Assembly: GCA_029783825.1 (NCBI GenBank)
Contig: JAREIK010000353.1
Span: 307,676-371,675 of the forward strand
Direction of reading: 5' to 3'
Source of the DNA: Sapria himalayana
Lineage: Eukaryota > Streptophyta > Magnoliopsida > Malpighiales > Rafflesiaceae
Length of the DNA: 64,000 nt
Shown here: positions 23,559 to 35,499 of the stretch, in pieces
Position numbering within the stretch: the stretch's first letter is position 1
Layout of the letters: the number at the start of each line of letters is the position of its first letter
Position numbers and translations under genes: made by a program
Notes under the pieces: model-generated
What the model saw: the letters and a program-made list of their open reading frames with translations, nothing else
Databases searched by the model: none
What the model was told of the DNA's origin: nothing

Positions 23559-23760
23559 TCCATCTTGAGGGAGAGTATTGAAATTTATAACTTAAAGTTA
23601 GTTAAAGGTTAAATTTTTTTTTCTATTTTTTTACTTATTTTACTCTTTTAATGGCAATACTCAATCTGCGAGCTATCATAATTAATAATTTTGATTTTTA
23701 CACCACATATATAGACGATGATTTTATGTATAGATTTTTACTAGTTTTGATTGGTCAGAT
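23559..23760 (+). repeat. Polypurine tract and LTR start of a plus-strand copia-like element
   Basis: CTTGAGGGAGAG followed by TATTGAAATTTATAAC is the usual plant copia arrangement of PPT directly followed by a TGTTGAA-type LTR start (TG mutated to TA). Downstream text resembles the LTR-like blocks at 14188 and 21138 and the sequence at 25270-25330. The right end is unclear. Confidence 0.5.
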
Positions 23761-24970
23761 AGTCCTAGGCAAATGAGCCATCATTTTGATATCTCAATTT
23801 GGAACACTATTACACCATGCTTGAAAATGTATAATCATCTTGTTTGTCTTGGCCTTATTGATGACAAAATGAAAGCCTCAACGAGATACATATAGGAAGT
23901 TGTGTATAGAGTCAATGAGATAATTGTGGATAATTTCAATATAATTGAAAATAGTCATATAGGTGATCAAAATGATTGATTTGAGATGAGAGATATAACT
24001 TCACAAGCCATATTACATGCAGCTAGGTAATTCTATACCTTATTTTTTTTTTATGGAAAACAAAGAAATAAAGCACAATATAAATTTGATATGTGATATA
24101 TATAAACATAATGAAATTAAAGAAAGATCAGATCATTAGCTTATTTAATATCATGTTGAAATTAAGTGGAGAATCCACAAGTTCATTTAAATTTTGAAAA
24201 GTAATAAGCTTAATAAACAAACCCTCTATTAATAATATCTCAGTCTTCCATAAGCAACTCATCTGCTCTAAAATAGAAAATATTATCTCTGGAAGAGTAC
24301 AATGTGCTATAATATTTCTATAACTGCATATACTTTTATTATGCATGCATTGGATACTAAAATGGTGATTTCTTGCTGAATGGTAGCTATCTTTGGCTTC
24401 TGATAACAAACAAAGTAATGGATCTCAGCTAAAAGTGAGCCATCCTACATGTACATCTGTATGGGTTTTCCCTGTTCCTTCTGCATTATTCTGAATCTCG
24501 GTGAAACTAGTACATTCGACTGATTTGGTTTTTCACTAGCCTAATAAGTAATATCCAATATTCTTTCATTTGATACAAGGGCTCTAAGGAAAACAGGCCA
24601 ACCATCTTGCTTACAGAAAATAAGGTGAGCTCGGTATGGATTAGTTCTTTTCTCCTGGGTCATTGTCTATTACTGCTATAAGGGTTATAAATCATATGAA
24701 ATGAGCCAAACTGCATCTTCTCATTTATCTGGATATTAAATAAAATCCAAATCCAATGTCTTAACAGGAATGATAATAAGTTGATTGTTTTTCTTGATTT
24801 ACTAATTCACGAACTACAAAGATATGCCTATATGGATGAGACATCAAATTAGTTTGTTAAAAAAATTATATTTCAACATTGATTTGTATAGACCTAAGTT
24901 ATCTTCTATGCAAAAAAAAAAAAAAAATCATATGTTTATCTTTTATAATTTGTAACTTATTTTATCACTT
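23761..24970. other. No gene recognised
   Basis: This is AT-rich and mixed sequence. A 93-codon minus-strand open frame (24128-24409) has no recognisable motif. A run of 16 A residues lies at 24912-24927. Confidence 0.35.
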
Positions 24971-25200
24971 TCTTTCAATAATTGGAATATAACAGCACAT
25001 ATCTCTAACTTCTCTAAAAATTTTGACAACTCTCAATTGAAGATTTCCTTGATAAGGATATTAGTTAATTGTTCTTTTGATTGAAACTCTGATAGTTTGA
25101 CACCCTTTTCATTCAATTTCTCTTTAATTGAGGAATTTCTCTGCCTGTATATGTTTTGTATAATTATTATACATGTCTATTTTTTTGATTATTTGTATTT
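24970..25200 (-). pseudogene. Ty1/copia RNase H C-terminal scrap
   Basis: The minus strand reads IKEKLNEKGVKLSEFQSKEQ and then LTNILIKEIFN, the counterpart of the plant copia RNase H end F-I-K-E-K...T-K-E-Q-L-A-D-I-F-T-K. A stop follows, then ELSKFLEKLEI. It is a separate copia fragment opposite in orientation to the element that begins at about 25400. Confidence 0.7.
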
Positions 25201-25418
25201 TTAGATAATAGAATTTTATTTCTCGGAGCAAATTTAATTATATATTGAGGAATACAATATGCATAATTGTATTCTGTTGTAATTTTTTTTATGTTTTGTA
25301 TTTTAAATGAGAACACTCGATGTAGAATATCATAATTAATTTTATGATTATATAAGGATATTTAATGTATAAATTTAATTATTATTTTTATTTATGTTTT
25401 AGCATTTTTGTCCTGACA

Positions 25419-26780
25419 TTGTATCAAAGTTAGGTTAGAAAAAAATCACAAAAATTGTTGGTGGTAGGCATGAGTGGTGGAGATAGCAGGTACACATGAT
25501 GGAGCTAGTAGAGGAACACATGATGTGTGGGGGGTTTTTGAGTGTTAATTCAAGTGCACTATGGTGGTGCGAGGTGGTGCATGGTGACAATTTGAGTAGA
25601 AATTCTAATTAGAATTTCATTAAATTATAAAAAAATAAAAATTAAGGATTTTAAGGGGTAATTTTATTTTTTATTTGGAGGAATAATAATTTTGTGGTAC
25701 AATATAAAAAGTCCTCATCACAATAGTGATGAATAAATGAGAATTTAAGTTTAATATACTCACTATAAGATGATGAGCCATATCAGAGATTATTATTAGA
25801 TATTATATTCATAGAGACCAAAAATTTACACAGTATTAAGAGAGGTATGTTGACTTCCAAAATTATTCGAGGATTATCATAGAGATCACTTATTATAATA
25901 TTTATACTTACTAAAGAGGAATATAAATAATTTTTTTCTAAGGTAATAATATTTTTTTTTTAGGTAGACTCTTGCAATATTAATGCATGAGTGAACGTTT
26001 ATATCATTATTAATTATACTCTAATTATTATATATTTTTTCCTATTTTGAAATATTATTATAGCTAATAAAAAATATATAAAATTTATCACATATGATAA
26101 TATTCAATTTTGATTTTTCTTATATCTTTTTATTTTTAATTGCCATACTAATTCACTCTCTGTTAATTATCTTTTTAGTTAACGTAATTTTAATTTTTAT
26201 TTTATTAATGTCTATTTGTAGGATTAGAATAATTTGAGGAATACTCTAGTCTTTATATGAGATTAACTAGGGTGAACTTGAATTATATGTTCTCTCTTTA
26301 CTAATAAGATCTCTTTTTAGATATTTTAGTATTTATTTGATCTGATATACTTATATATATATAAATTAACTACCATAGATATGATCAAAGAGAGATTTAG
26401 ATTTATGATTATTTTTATTGATAACTAATTGAAATATACATGAATATATTTCTTTCTAAATTGATCATAAAATTTTATTATCTTTTAGATTTTTCATAAA
26501 ATAATTAAAATTAATTTGATTAAAATATTAAAAAATAATGACATAATAATTTTTTAAAATATATGTAAGATTGATTCAATACTAATTAGAAGAATTATAA
26601 GATTTTATATCAAATTTTCTGTGTTAATACACTCAAGCAGAATGATATTGTTCAATAAATAAAATATATTTGATAAAAATGTCTCTGATATTCCAACATG
26701 ATTCTAAAATATTTTTGGAGAGATAATCATAATCTAGATGATCAATCGAATGTTCTCCTAGAGAGGTAAAGTTTATAAGA
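25419..26780 (+). pseudogene. Ty1/copia remnant C4 (PBS, gag leader, integrase)
   Basis: TTGTATCAAAGTTAGGTT (25419-25436) resembles the initiator tRNA-Met PBS and follows CCTGACA, a plausible LTR end. Degraded gag-like sequence follows. The segment 25690-26110 is similar to 62390-62830 (plus) and to the minus strand near 60500; all share CTTACTA..., a TTTTAGRTATT-like stretch and ATTATAGCTAATRA. Around 26330-26750 the translation resembles a copia integrase, ending IKFSVLIHSSRMILFN, the position of the Y-T-P-Q-Q-N-G-V-A-E-R motif. No RT follows, so the element is 3'-truncated. Confidence 0.6.
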
Positions 26781-26812
26781 GACAGCTACTCAACTCATCT
26801 ATGAATTTATGA

Positions 26813-27056
26813 TAGATAGAGATATCAAAATGGGTAGGGTCAAATGGGTCGTGACTTCCTTTTGAGATGGGTAGGCTAGGTTAGATTGCCTGCCCGCCTC
26901 TGGTCTGATCATTGCTGAAACAATGGCAGCATAAAAACATCAGATATTTTTTTTTTTATTTTAAAATATTTTTCTAAAAACAAAATGGGTCTGCCCTTAA
27001 CTGGTATATATGACATGTGCTTTGTGGTGGGTTGGTGAACACATTTTGACATCTCA
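26813..27056. mobile_element. Possible degenerate hAT-like element
   Basis: Inverted tips are TAGAGATATCAAAATGGG (left) and CATTTTGACATCTCA (right), with GGGTAGG and CTGCCCG words inside. Flanking octamers match at only 5 of 8 in the best register. The limits are approximate. Confidence 0.45.
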
Positions 27057-27072
27057 ATTTACAGACAATAGA

Positions 27073-27549
27073 TAGATGTGTCCATTGGGTGGTGCATCCC
27101 GGCATGGTATAGCCTACCTCAAGTATAGACATGGGCTGAGCTGGCACGAACATGTGGACTGTGTCATACCTGATTGGTAAGCCTGCATGCCACCCTTGTC
27201 AACATGATGGCTGTATGTGACTCAGACTTGTGCCAAGGCTCGGGCCATGCTGAGCCCGACCTGACCTAACTAGGCAAGGTTAGGACTCTGACCATTGTCC
27301 AAGTGTCCAGGCACGACGACGTATGTTAGCCTTGGTTGTGCCGGAATTGACTGACCCGACCCAGCACCACCCCATATCATAGTCTACTTGCAGTTGTGCC
27401 CAATATGGGGTCTGCCCTTAGCTGTCAGGCATGGGTCATGCTTAGGCACATGTGGCCCGAGAATCTCTTGTGACCTGCCAGGGTGCCATGCCTAGTCACA
27501 AATCAAATTTGGGTCATGAATATGCCCTGCAAGGCCTATTGGACACATA
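27073..27549. mobile_element. Degenerate non-autonomous hAT element (about 477 bp)
   Basis: The left tip is TAGATGTGTCCATTGGGTG and the right tip CCTATTGGACACATA, with a GC-rich interior containing GGCATGG and GCCCGACC words. The flanks ACAATAGA and ATTATAGG agree at 5 of 8, so age has eroded any duplication. Confidence 0.6.
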
Positions 27550-28876
27550 ATTATAGGTCTGTGTCTGTAACATTATTCAAACAGGACAGAAGATTTTCCG
27601 ACTGTTGGTGCTGGTGTCTGACTGTTGATGCTCATGTTGTTTATCTTGCTGCTGTGGTGCATGAATTGGTTGGGAACATGGCTAGGGATAACTTGAAGAT
27701 GATAATCATGATTCATGCTGAGGCATATTCACTTGATTATAAGAAATAAATAATTGGGCAGAATGCTTCAACCTGTCACAATTTGTTGGACGGAGTGTTG
27801 CCAAATATCTACCACGTTCTATGTCCTACCAAAAAGACCCCAGGGGGCTGGGTACCATTTCACATTGAAGTCACAAATCTGCGGATCAACTTCTTACCCA
27901 AAGAAATGCATTGTCAAGGTTGCAGGACCAACTTAACAGGGGAGGTGGTGATAAATTGATGGTGATTAAATTTGAGGATGATCCTAAAATTTCTTCAAAG
28001 AAAAAAAAAAAATCTCTTAAACAGATAAAGATGTAAATTTCAACACTATCTCAACAGTAATGCTCAAGTCCAATTCTTTTGTTAGGCAATCAGGGAATAC
28101 AGGCATTGGGAAATTTTAATTTTGTATCTGTTCAATGCGTGGAGCTGTTCTAGGTGGCAACGAATTTGCAGAAACGGCGGCCAGTGATGTTTGGTGGGAA
28201 ACAACTTCGGTGGGCAGGCAATGAACATGTCGTCAAGAAAGCTGGACGTCCGCCAAGCTTATGGTGTATGTGGTTGGGAATCGGTCTGATTGGATTCAAT
28301 GGATTTTGCGTTATTTTCTGTTTTAGCTCTGAATTTGTTGCAGGAGCTTGGGCATTCGGTGAGACTGAAAGTGCCCCTTCTCCTGGAAGTATCCAATTGC
28401 TGATGATGTAGGAAATCCGCCTTTGACGCAGCTAGTGTTGTTTCTTGCCAAACGTCATTCTGGTAATGAAGGTAACCTCGAAATTGGAACGGGTACATCT
28501 GGAACATCCATCACCTTTTTGCTTCACTATCATCTTCAAAATATACCTGCCACACATATAAATAGGTGCGGTTTGATTCTCCAAAATTCTCAGAATAGAG
28601 AAGAATATGAAAGCGATTTTTTTGGTAAACCTAGATCCTCAATTTTTGGCAAGGGATTTTTTTTAGTGTTGTTTCATTTATAAAGGTACAGAATATCTTT
28701 CACCTTTTCATGGCGCAAAAACATAAACATCATTTTAGAAAAAAAAAGTATTAATTTTTTTTTCCAGTAAGATTTGGTTTTTTTTCTCAAAAAATGAGTA
28801 ATCTTATAAAGTGCGATAAATAAGAGTTAATAAAAATATTAATTTATATTATGACAGTGGTGTGAAGTAAAATATT
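27550..28876. other. Low-copy-looking stretch without a recognised gene
   Basis: The composition is balanced, and several short plus-strand open frames occur (27754-27936; 28154-28411, starting MATNLQKRRPVMFGGKQLRW with a hydrophobic segment GIGLIGFNGFCVIF; 28423-28683). None has a domain I recognise, and they overlap an equally long antisense frame. This may be a host gene fragment or captured sequence. The last 190 bases are AT-rich. Confidence 0.3.
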
Positions 28877-29600
28877 GGGAAATTATGTTTTGGGCTGTTT
28901 TATCAGAAAATTTTAAGATTTAGAAATTAAAATTTTTATATTTTTAAAAAAGTCACGAAACTAAAAATAAATTAAATATAAGTGCACCCATATTCGTAAG
29001 TACCAAGCTGCTCTCGCTCCTCACCCATGCCCTCACCCCTCGTCCAAATCCTCACCCTCCCTCGACGTAGAGCTCCTGGAGCTCGAAGGAGCTAGACACC
29101 GAGATCCTGGAGCTCGAAGGAGCTCGGCGCCGAGCTCCTAGAGCTCGAAGGAGCTAGACACCGAGATCCTGGAGCTCGAAGTAGCTAGACACCAAGCTCC
29201 TTGAGCTCGACCGAGAGCTCCATCGAGCTCTAGGGGCTCGACGTTACTTTCGGTCAAACTCTTGGAGCTCGAAGGAGCTCTACGCCGAGCTCCTGGAGCT
29301 CTACGCCGAGCTCCTGGAGCTCAACCGAGAGCTCCAAAGAGCTCGTCGTTGATTTCCAGGAGCTCGACGTTGTTCTCGTTCGAGCTATAGGAGCTCGGCG
29401 TCGAGCTCCAGGAGCTCGGCATTGAGCGAGGGGCAAGGGCGTGGGCAGGGTGTGGGTGGGGTAAGGGTAACTTAGTACTTACAAATTTAGGTGTACTTAT
29501 TTTTAATTTATTTTTAGTTTTGTGGCTTTTAAAAATATAAAAATTTTAGTTTTTAAATCTTAAAAATTTATGGGGAAACACCCAGAAACATAATTCTCTC
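28877..29600. mobile_element. Mutator-like non-autonomous element with GAGCTC core (724 bp)
   Basis: The left arm (28877-29050) and right arm (about 29430-29600) are long imperfect inverted repeats. Left GGGAAATTATGTTTTGGG faces GAGAGAATTATGTTTCTGGG read from the right end, and both continue through TTTTTAAGATTTA, AATTTTTATATTTTTAAAA and ACTAAAAATAAATTAAA. The flanks TAAAATATT (28868-28876) and TAAAATTTT (29601-29609) match at 8 of 9. A 9-bp duplication with TIRs of more than 100 bp is characteristic of Mutator-like elements. The core is a C-rich tract, then a GAGCTC array, then the complementary G-rich tract. There is no coding capacity. Confidence 0.82.
29070..29425. repeat. GAGCTC array forming the core of the first Mutator-like element
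   Basis: GAGCTC recurs about every 9-12 bases. Longer near-identical units occur, for example CCGAGATCCTGGAGCTCGAA and variants starting near 29098, 29129 and 29160, a period of about 31 bases. Palindromic hexamers let either strand fold on itself. Confidence 0.85.
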
Positions 29601-29681
29601 TAAAATTTTTGTTTGGAATCATAATTGTAATTAATGTTATTCAAATTGTCAATTGAAATTGTGAGTGAGAATTGTGTGAGT

Positions 29682-30711
29682 GGGAATTGTGTTTTGGTGT
29701 ATCCCCATAAAATAATTGAAAAAACATACCTAACTTTAATATTTGAAAAAGTTATCAAAATTTTAACAAATTAATATTTGATGCACTTACATATATAAAT
29801 CCTAATATTCTCTCTAAAAGCTCTCTCACCTAGTACTCTTCCATTGCCCACTCTCCTCACCCTTGCCTCGCCCTCACCCCACACCTCTCTCACCCTCTCC
29901 ATCGAGGTGGAGAAGCTCGCTGGAGCTCCTTGACTTCCTCCATGGAGCTTCATGAGCTATTTGGAGCTCCTCAGTGGAGCTCAATGAAGTCCATAGAGTT
30001 GTGCGTTAGAGCTTTGTGGAGTTCAATGAAGTCCATAGAGTTCCGCAGTGGAACTTCGTGGAGCTCGATGAGTTCGTTTGTTGAGCTGGATGAGCTCTAT
30101 CGAGCTCCTCTACCAAGCTCAATGAGCTCCATCGAGCTCTTTTGTTGAACTCGATAGAGCTCATTCGTGGAGCTTCATAGAGCTAGACGAAGGAACTTGA
30201 TGGAGCTCATCAAGCTCCACGGGCACAAGCTCCGTCAAGCTCCACCAAGGAGCTCGCTGTAATTCCTCTATGGAGCATGCTGGAGCTCCACGAGCTTCAT
30301 TGACGAGCTCCACAAAGGTCTAGCGAGATCCTCCACCTCGATGGAGGGGAAAGGGTGATGGGAGTGGGGAGAGGGTGATGTGCATGAGGAGAGGGCAATG
30401 GGAGTGAGCAATGGGAGAGGGCGTGTTACATGGGAGAGGGCAATGGGAGAGAGAGTGTTACATGGGAGAGGACGAGGGGAGAGGGCAAGGGGTGAGTAAC
30501 AAGGGAGATGACGAGTTTTACAGGGGGAGAGGCGAGTGTAGAGGGGGAGTGAAAAACTAAAAATTAATTAAAGGGTATTTTAAGATTTATATATTTGAAT
30601 GCATCAAATTTTAATTTGTTAATGAGTTTCGTGCATTATTTTCAAATATTAAAAATTAGGTTATATTTTTTTAATTATTTTTTGATGATTACACCAAAAC
30701 ATAATTCTCCC
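29682..30711. mobile_element. Second long-inverted-repeat element with GAGCTC core
   Basis: The left arm begins GGGAATTGTGTTTTGGTGTA and the right arm, read inward, GGGAGAATTATGTTTTGGTG. Both continue with AAATAATTRAAAAAA, TAATATTTGAAAA, TTAACAAATTAA and ATTTGATGCA. The interior is a C-rich tract, a GAGCTC array, and then long G-rich repeats with GAGAGGGCAATGGGA words. It belongs to the same family as the element at 28877. No matching 9-bp flanks were found at these limits; weak inverted similarity continues outward (ATTCAAATT near 29637 against AATTTGAAT near 30778), so the true ends may be farther out. Confidence 0.7.
29905..30345. repeat. GAGCTC-rich array in the second element
   Basis: The spacing is looser and more mutated than in the first element, with many GAGCTT, GAGTTC and TGGAGCTC variants. 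A longer duplication occurs: GGAG(C/T)TCAATGAAGTCCATA at 29976 and again at about 30018. Confidence 0.75.
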
Positions 30712-31114
30712 ATTTTATGAATCAATCCTTGGTGAATTGTGAAATGTCAATTTCAATGAAAAAGTGGAGACTATAATTTGAATGTCTAAATCTGATGTGC
30801 TTTTAGGATGATATCATAATTTTAAAATTTTATGATTTTTTTTTTTGTGAAATTTGTGTTAGAGTGAATTAAAATTTTAAAAATAAAATAAACCTATTTT
30901 AATGAGTTTGTTGCTATATATCTCACTCAAATAATTGAATTCTAGTGCACTTAAATCTCAACTCCTCAAAATACACTTAAATTTTGTATCTGTCAAGTTA
31001 GAAATAAAATTCAAAAAACATAAACATGTGCAAAATAAAAAGGTGTGTGTGTGTATAATGTTTTCAAATATTTAAATGTTTGCTATATATAACAATTTAG
31101 AATATATAATATTA

Positions 31115-31134
31115 TGTGTGTGTGTGTGTGTGTG
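31115..31134 (+). repeat. (TG)10 microsatellite
   Basis: Ten perfect TG units. A shorter TG run lies at about 31042-31055. It is a simple sequence repeat with no other meaning visible. Confidence 0.9.
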
Positions 31135-32639
31135 AAATATAAAGATAATTATAATTGGAGTAAGTCCATTTTCTTGTGAATGAAGTTTGTGCTCATTGTT
31201 TTCTCAGCTCGTTGTAAGAAGTAAACTAGGGAAAATCTCATTAGGAACAACAAATGACTTCCTTAGTCTAGTTCAGTGTTGTCACGGGAAATGTGTCAGG
31301 TCAGTCGTTCGGTCCATACACCTGGGCCATGTTGAAATTTGTTGGTTAGGGTCCTATTCAAGAATGTATATCCTATCTAGCAGACCTCCTGCTAAGCTAA
31401 GCCATAGTGCGAGATAAGAAGATTAGGACATGTACATCTAGTTTTTGGGAAAGCTAGGGCCTGGTGGGTGAGAGAAAAAGTCTTTGGAAGTGAACCAATA
31501 AACATAAATGACCATAGTTTCTTGGTGGGGAAGGAAGACCTATCTTCCATGAAATAACCTTAACTTAAGCTTCATTGACTATTTGATATGAAAGAATGTC
31601 ATAAAAAGTTTGAGTTTTCCTAGAAAATAAAGCTTGAGATCGTAAGTCAAGTTCATCAAAGTTGTGAAAATTAAGAAGATGGTTTAGCAGTTGACTAGGG
31701 CCTGGGGTCTTCTTCTTTTCCAAGACCCGATGAATTAGCTGCTTCTTGAGCTTGATAACTTATTTCAACAATAAGCATTTGTTTAGTTACCCCCCATTGG
31801 TAATTGGATATCTGTCCATCAAGGAAATGCTTTCTCAATCAAAGGAAGGTGAAACAATTTGAACTTCTATGGGATAGACAAGGATTGAACCTACCATTAG
31901 CCTTGCAAACTACAATCAAAAAATTGAATAACATGCCGTACAGTTGAAGAGCAAAAGCAAGGAAAATCAAAAGGGAAGAGCAAAATCCAAGGATCCTTTT
32001 CAAACTAAATGAAAGCAACACCTTCCTAAAGTGTTAGGTACCCAATCACAGGAGCCCAACATATCACACAATAAGAGGAATGTAATCACCAACTGATGTG
32101 ATGATGACCAGAACCACTTCTAGAAGTACAATGTTCCTGCTTTGGAGCTACTGCTCTAGTATCACAAACTTACAATTATTAGTGTTTAAATGTTCACCTA
32201 TATGATCAGGGCGACTTCGTTCTCAAGATTGTCTGACCTCAGAGTAGATAGCTTAACACATCAACTGCTTTGGGTCAGAATTTTGACTTTGTCACATCCT
32301 TGCTTAGTTCCCATTGACCTTTTAATCTGAGTTGATGTTGCTTATCCGGTCACTTGATCGCCAGATGAAAAAGGGTCTAATTGATGCTTCATAGCTGACA
32401 TGATCCCCATCATGCATCATCTTGATCTTCTAGTCAACTATCAAGTTAGGGTCATGCGAGGCATCCCATTAGTTCATAAGCAAGGGCACAAATTAATATG
32501 GGTGATACTATGTGATACTTTCTAGAGGGTTGTATTCGAGTCCAAGGGATTTAAGATTAGTCATAACATGATAGAATACTTGAAATATGAGTTTATTCAT
32601 ATCATGAGTGATAATGATAAAGTAATCAACTCGAGAAAA
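31135..32639. other. No gene recognised
   Basis: Mixed composition with short open frames (31187-31417 plus; 31839-32021 minus, hydrophobic) that lack known motifs. There is no repeat structure I can name. The 3' part may be decayed LINE sequence, because a LINE 3' end follows directly. Confidence 0.3.
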
Positions 32640-33195
32640 CAAGAAGTTTTAAATCTCAATAATTAAACGTACTTTGGCTCTATATTAATTAAGGACCGAA
32701 AGATTGATGATAATGTATCATATAGAATTAAGATTAAATTGATCATATATAGACTTGTATTTGAGATTCTTTATGTCAGACATGCACCAAATAGTTTAAT
32801 AAGAAAATTTTATAAAACTATATAACCAACTATATTGTATTGAAGAAAATGTTGGGAGACCAAAGAAGTAATATGTTCAAAGAATGAGTATAGTAGAGAT
32901 GAGGATAATAAAATATATGTGTGGTAAGACTAAAACTAATAAAATAAAAAATATAATTATAGATCATATGATAATGGAGATTCATCTGAGGTGATTTGGC
33001 CACAACCAAAATAGATATTTTAGTGCTTAAGTTAGGTAGTATCAAAATATTCGAGTAAAGAAATGAAAAACAACCAGAGGTAGGCACATGAAGAATTGAA
33101 TATAAATTATAAATAAAGATTTAATAATTAATGGAATATTATTCGATGTTTAATTTATCGAATATTCTAATATATTTTGGTTGTTGAGAATTACG
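32640..33195 (+). pseudogene. L1-type LINE ORF2 3' end
   Basis: The plus strand reads RMSIVEMRIIKYMCGKTKTN (32882-32941), the counterpart of the plant LINE segment M-x-V-A-E-M-R-M-L-R-W-M-C-G-x-T-R-x-D. A decayed L-R-W-F-G-H-V-Q-R-R-P-like region follows near 32990 and an R-G-R-P-like motif (TRGRHMKN) near 33080. Upstream text resembles the Y-L-G-S region and R-P-A-x-L-Y-G. This is the C-terminal part of the RT polyprotein. Stops are frequent. Confidence 0.75.
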
Positions 33196-33369
33196 AGTAT
33201 GTATAAAAATGAGGTAGATATGTGTTAATTTCATAATTTTTTGGTGTGTTGTAAACTTTATTGAATAATTATAAAAATTAATGAGTTTATGGAGGTGTTT
33301 AGTAGATGAAGTAATTCTCTAAGTCTTTCATAATTTTAACATTTATTCTTGGCCAAAATTTTATCTAAA

Positions 33370-34230
33370 TGGACATTGACAAAATCTTGTATGTCATGAT
33401 TATATTCTTTTATTAGCATAATCTTTTCACTATATGATAGATTCTCAATGGCTACCATGTTTTTATAGAGTCACAATCATATCTATTTTGTAAAATTATA
33501 ATTATTGTGACATTAATTCTCAGTCGTAGTAATCAAGTATCTTACTAGTGCTCAAGGTTACAACTAATTTAATCGAATATTTACTCTATCTTTATATGAT
33601 TTGATAGTCTCAAATCAAAATCTTGACAATTTAATAAAACTATGATTTTTGAGCTTTAGAAAACTAAAGAACCACAAGTATTTGAGCCAAAATCATAACA
33701 ATTAGTCAAATACATAATCTTTGGGTCACTAAATATTGCAGATGATATTACTCAAAAATAATAATTTCCAAGGTTGTGGTTCTTGTCCTTAAAGAAACGC
33801 ATAACCTTGACTAGTTTGTTCAAATCAAGTGTAAGTGCCATGACTAGTTCCTAGTGCCATAACCACATACCAAGAAAGATAAATGACTAATGTCATGATC
33901 TCCACAAAGTACCATTACTATATAATAATATTGGAAGTCATTGCTACCTTATGGACATTTCATAATACCTTGGCCATCTATAGACTGCAAATGATGAATG
34001 AACAAAATCATGACTAATTCATAGTACAGTGATTTTGTGTTAGAGAGATTAAGCCCAAGTCAAAGTCATTGCTAGCATTGCACAATGTGTTATAGAAAGA
34101 TCAAGATATCAAACAGAGTCATAACCATTTTATAGAGTTATGACCTTAAGTTAAAGAGATGAATACTAACATTGTGATTTTCATTAGAATTTGGTGACTT
34201 ACTTCTTAAAGTAATGCAAATTCACCTGAG
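33370..34230 (+). repeat. Degenerate 52-55 bp subrepeat region, copy 1
   Basis: Motifs such as AAGTCATTGCTACC, AAATCATGACTAATTC and AAAGTCATTGCTAGC recur about every 55 bases. The segment around 33515-33560 (TAATCAAGTATCTTACTAGT, then GCTCAAGG) matches, as reverse complement, sequence at about 49620-49680 and 51240-51300. It lies upstream of a gypsy gag, so it may belong to that element's long LTR. Confidence 0.55.
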
Positions 34231-35499
34231 TATAAAAGAAGAAATAAAATTTTCGAAAAAATCCCTCATTTCTCCTCCTCATGATACTCATTTGTGCAAA
34301 AGATAGAAATGTGGTAACAAATCTTTCAATTATGATGCATGAAATGAACTTATACATCGAACCCTAAAGTTTAGGTATATTAATCATAATGAGTATGAAA
34401 CTTATGAAATCAAAAGTACGAATATTTTTATATACTAATATATTTTACACATCTTAAAAGAATTAGTTCTTGATTAAGATTAATGTTATATAGAAAATTC
34501 TTCTAATGGATTTAGATTTAGTGCGAGATTCATATTATTACCAAGAAGATGATGATAAGAAATCCTTAGAACATTCACGAGTGTGTGATGACTCACAAGG
34601 TAGGGATAAACCTTGTAAGTTATTCTTACACGTATGATTTCCATTGATGAAAATCAAATGAAACATATGTTAATTGTGTGAGTAATAACTTATGAAACCA
34701 AAAATATAAAAACTTATAAATCATGCTCATCATTAGTTTTAAAGACAATAGAGGCCAATGAATAAGAATATGCATTTTAAACAACCATTAAGTTTCCTAA
34801 AAGGTATAGGATTATGAATGACCCTCACATAATGATGATTTGTTATCTTATCAGTAATATAATATGGGAACATATATGAGGAAATTACTATTTTGAATGA
34901 CTTAAAGGTGATAACCACCTTATATATAATTGGGGCAAAGGGTCATTGCACAACACCCTAAGATTCGTTCAATGTGTATATATATATATATTGAATGAAT
35001 TAATAATATCACCTAAATTAGATAAACATATCTTGAACCTAATACTATTTAATAATCTGAGTATCCATTATACTAAAAAATAGGTTGTTTCTTGTGAATA
35101 GCCAAATTGCCTATACAATCCTTGTGGGATTGAGATATGGACTAAAACTCAATTATACTTCTTTTACAACTCATGCACTTGAAATCTCAATTGATGAGAT
35201 ATTTTTGTTGATAAGATTTTGATACATTATCTAACCAATTAAATTAGGCAGAGTAATAAAATCAAAATAAGTTTTTAACATAATTATTAGAGATTATTTA
35301 GTTTAGTTAGTCAACATGAGTTGACGTAAATATTCTTAAAAAAAAATAATTCTTTTTTAGTAAATTGGATAATATTATATTTGATAAATATTTCTTGATT
35401 TAATGACCAAGTCATATTAACTTGTTTGAATATTAATTATTGTACTTAAATTTGTGTGTTTTTGTGCACTATCTTTTCCTTTTTTTCTATTTTTAGCCA
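34231..35499. other. No gene; possible gypsy LTR/leader
   Basis: AT-rich sequence without motifs apart from a short TA run at 34978-34990. It is placed where the LTR and leader of the following gypsy element should be, but the LTR ends and PBS could not be identified. Confidence 0.4.

Noticed and set aside
29254..30148. Open frames in the GAGCTC arrays of the Mutator-like elements
   Set aside because: Same explanation: repeat-driven absence of stops, no domain, present on both strands.
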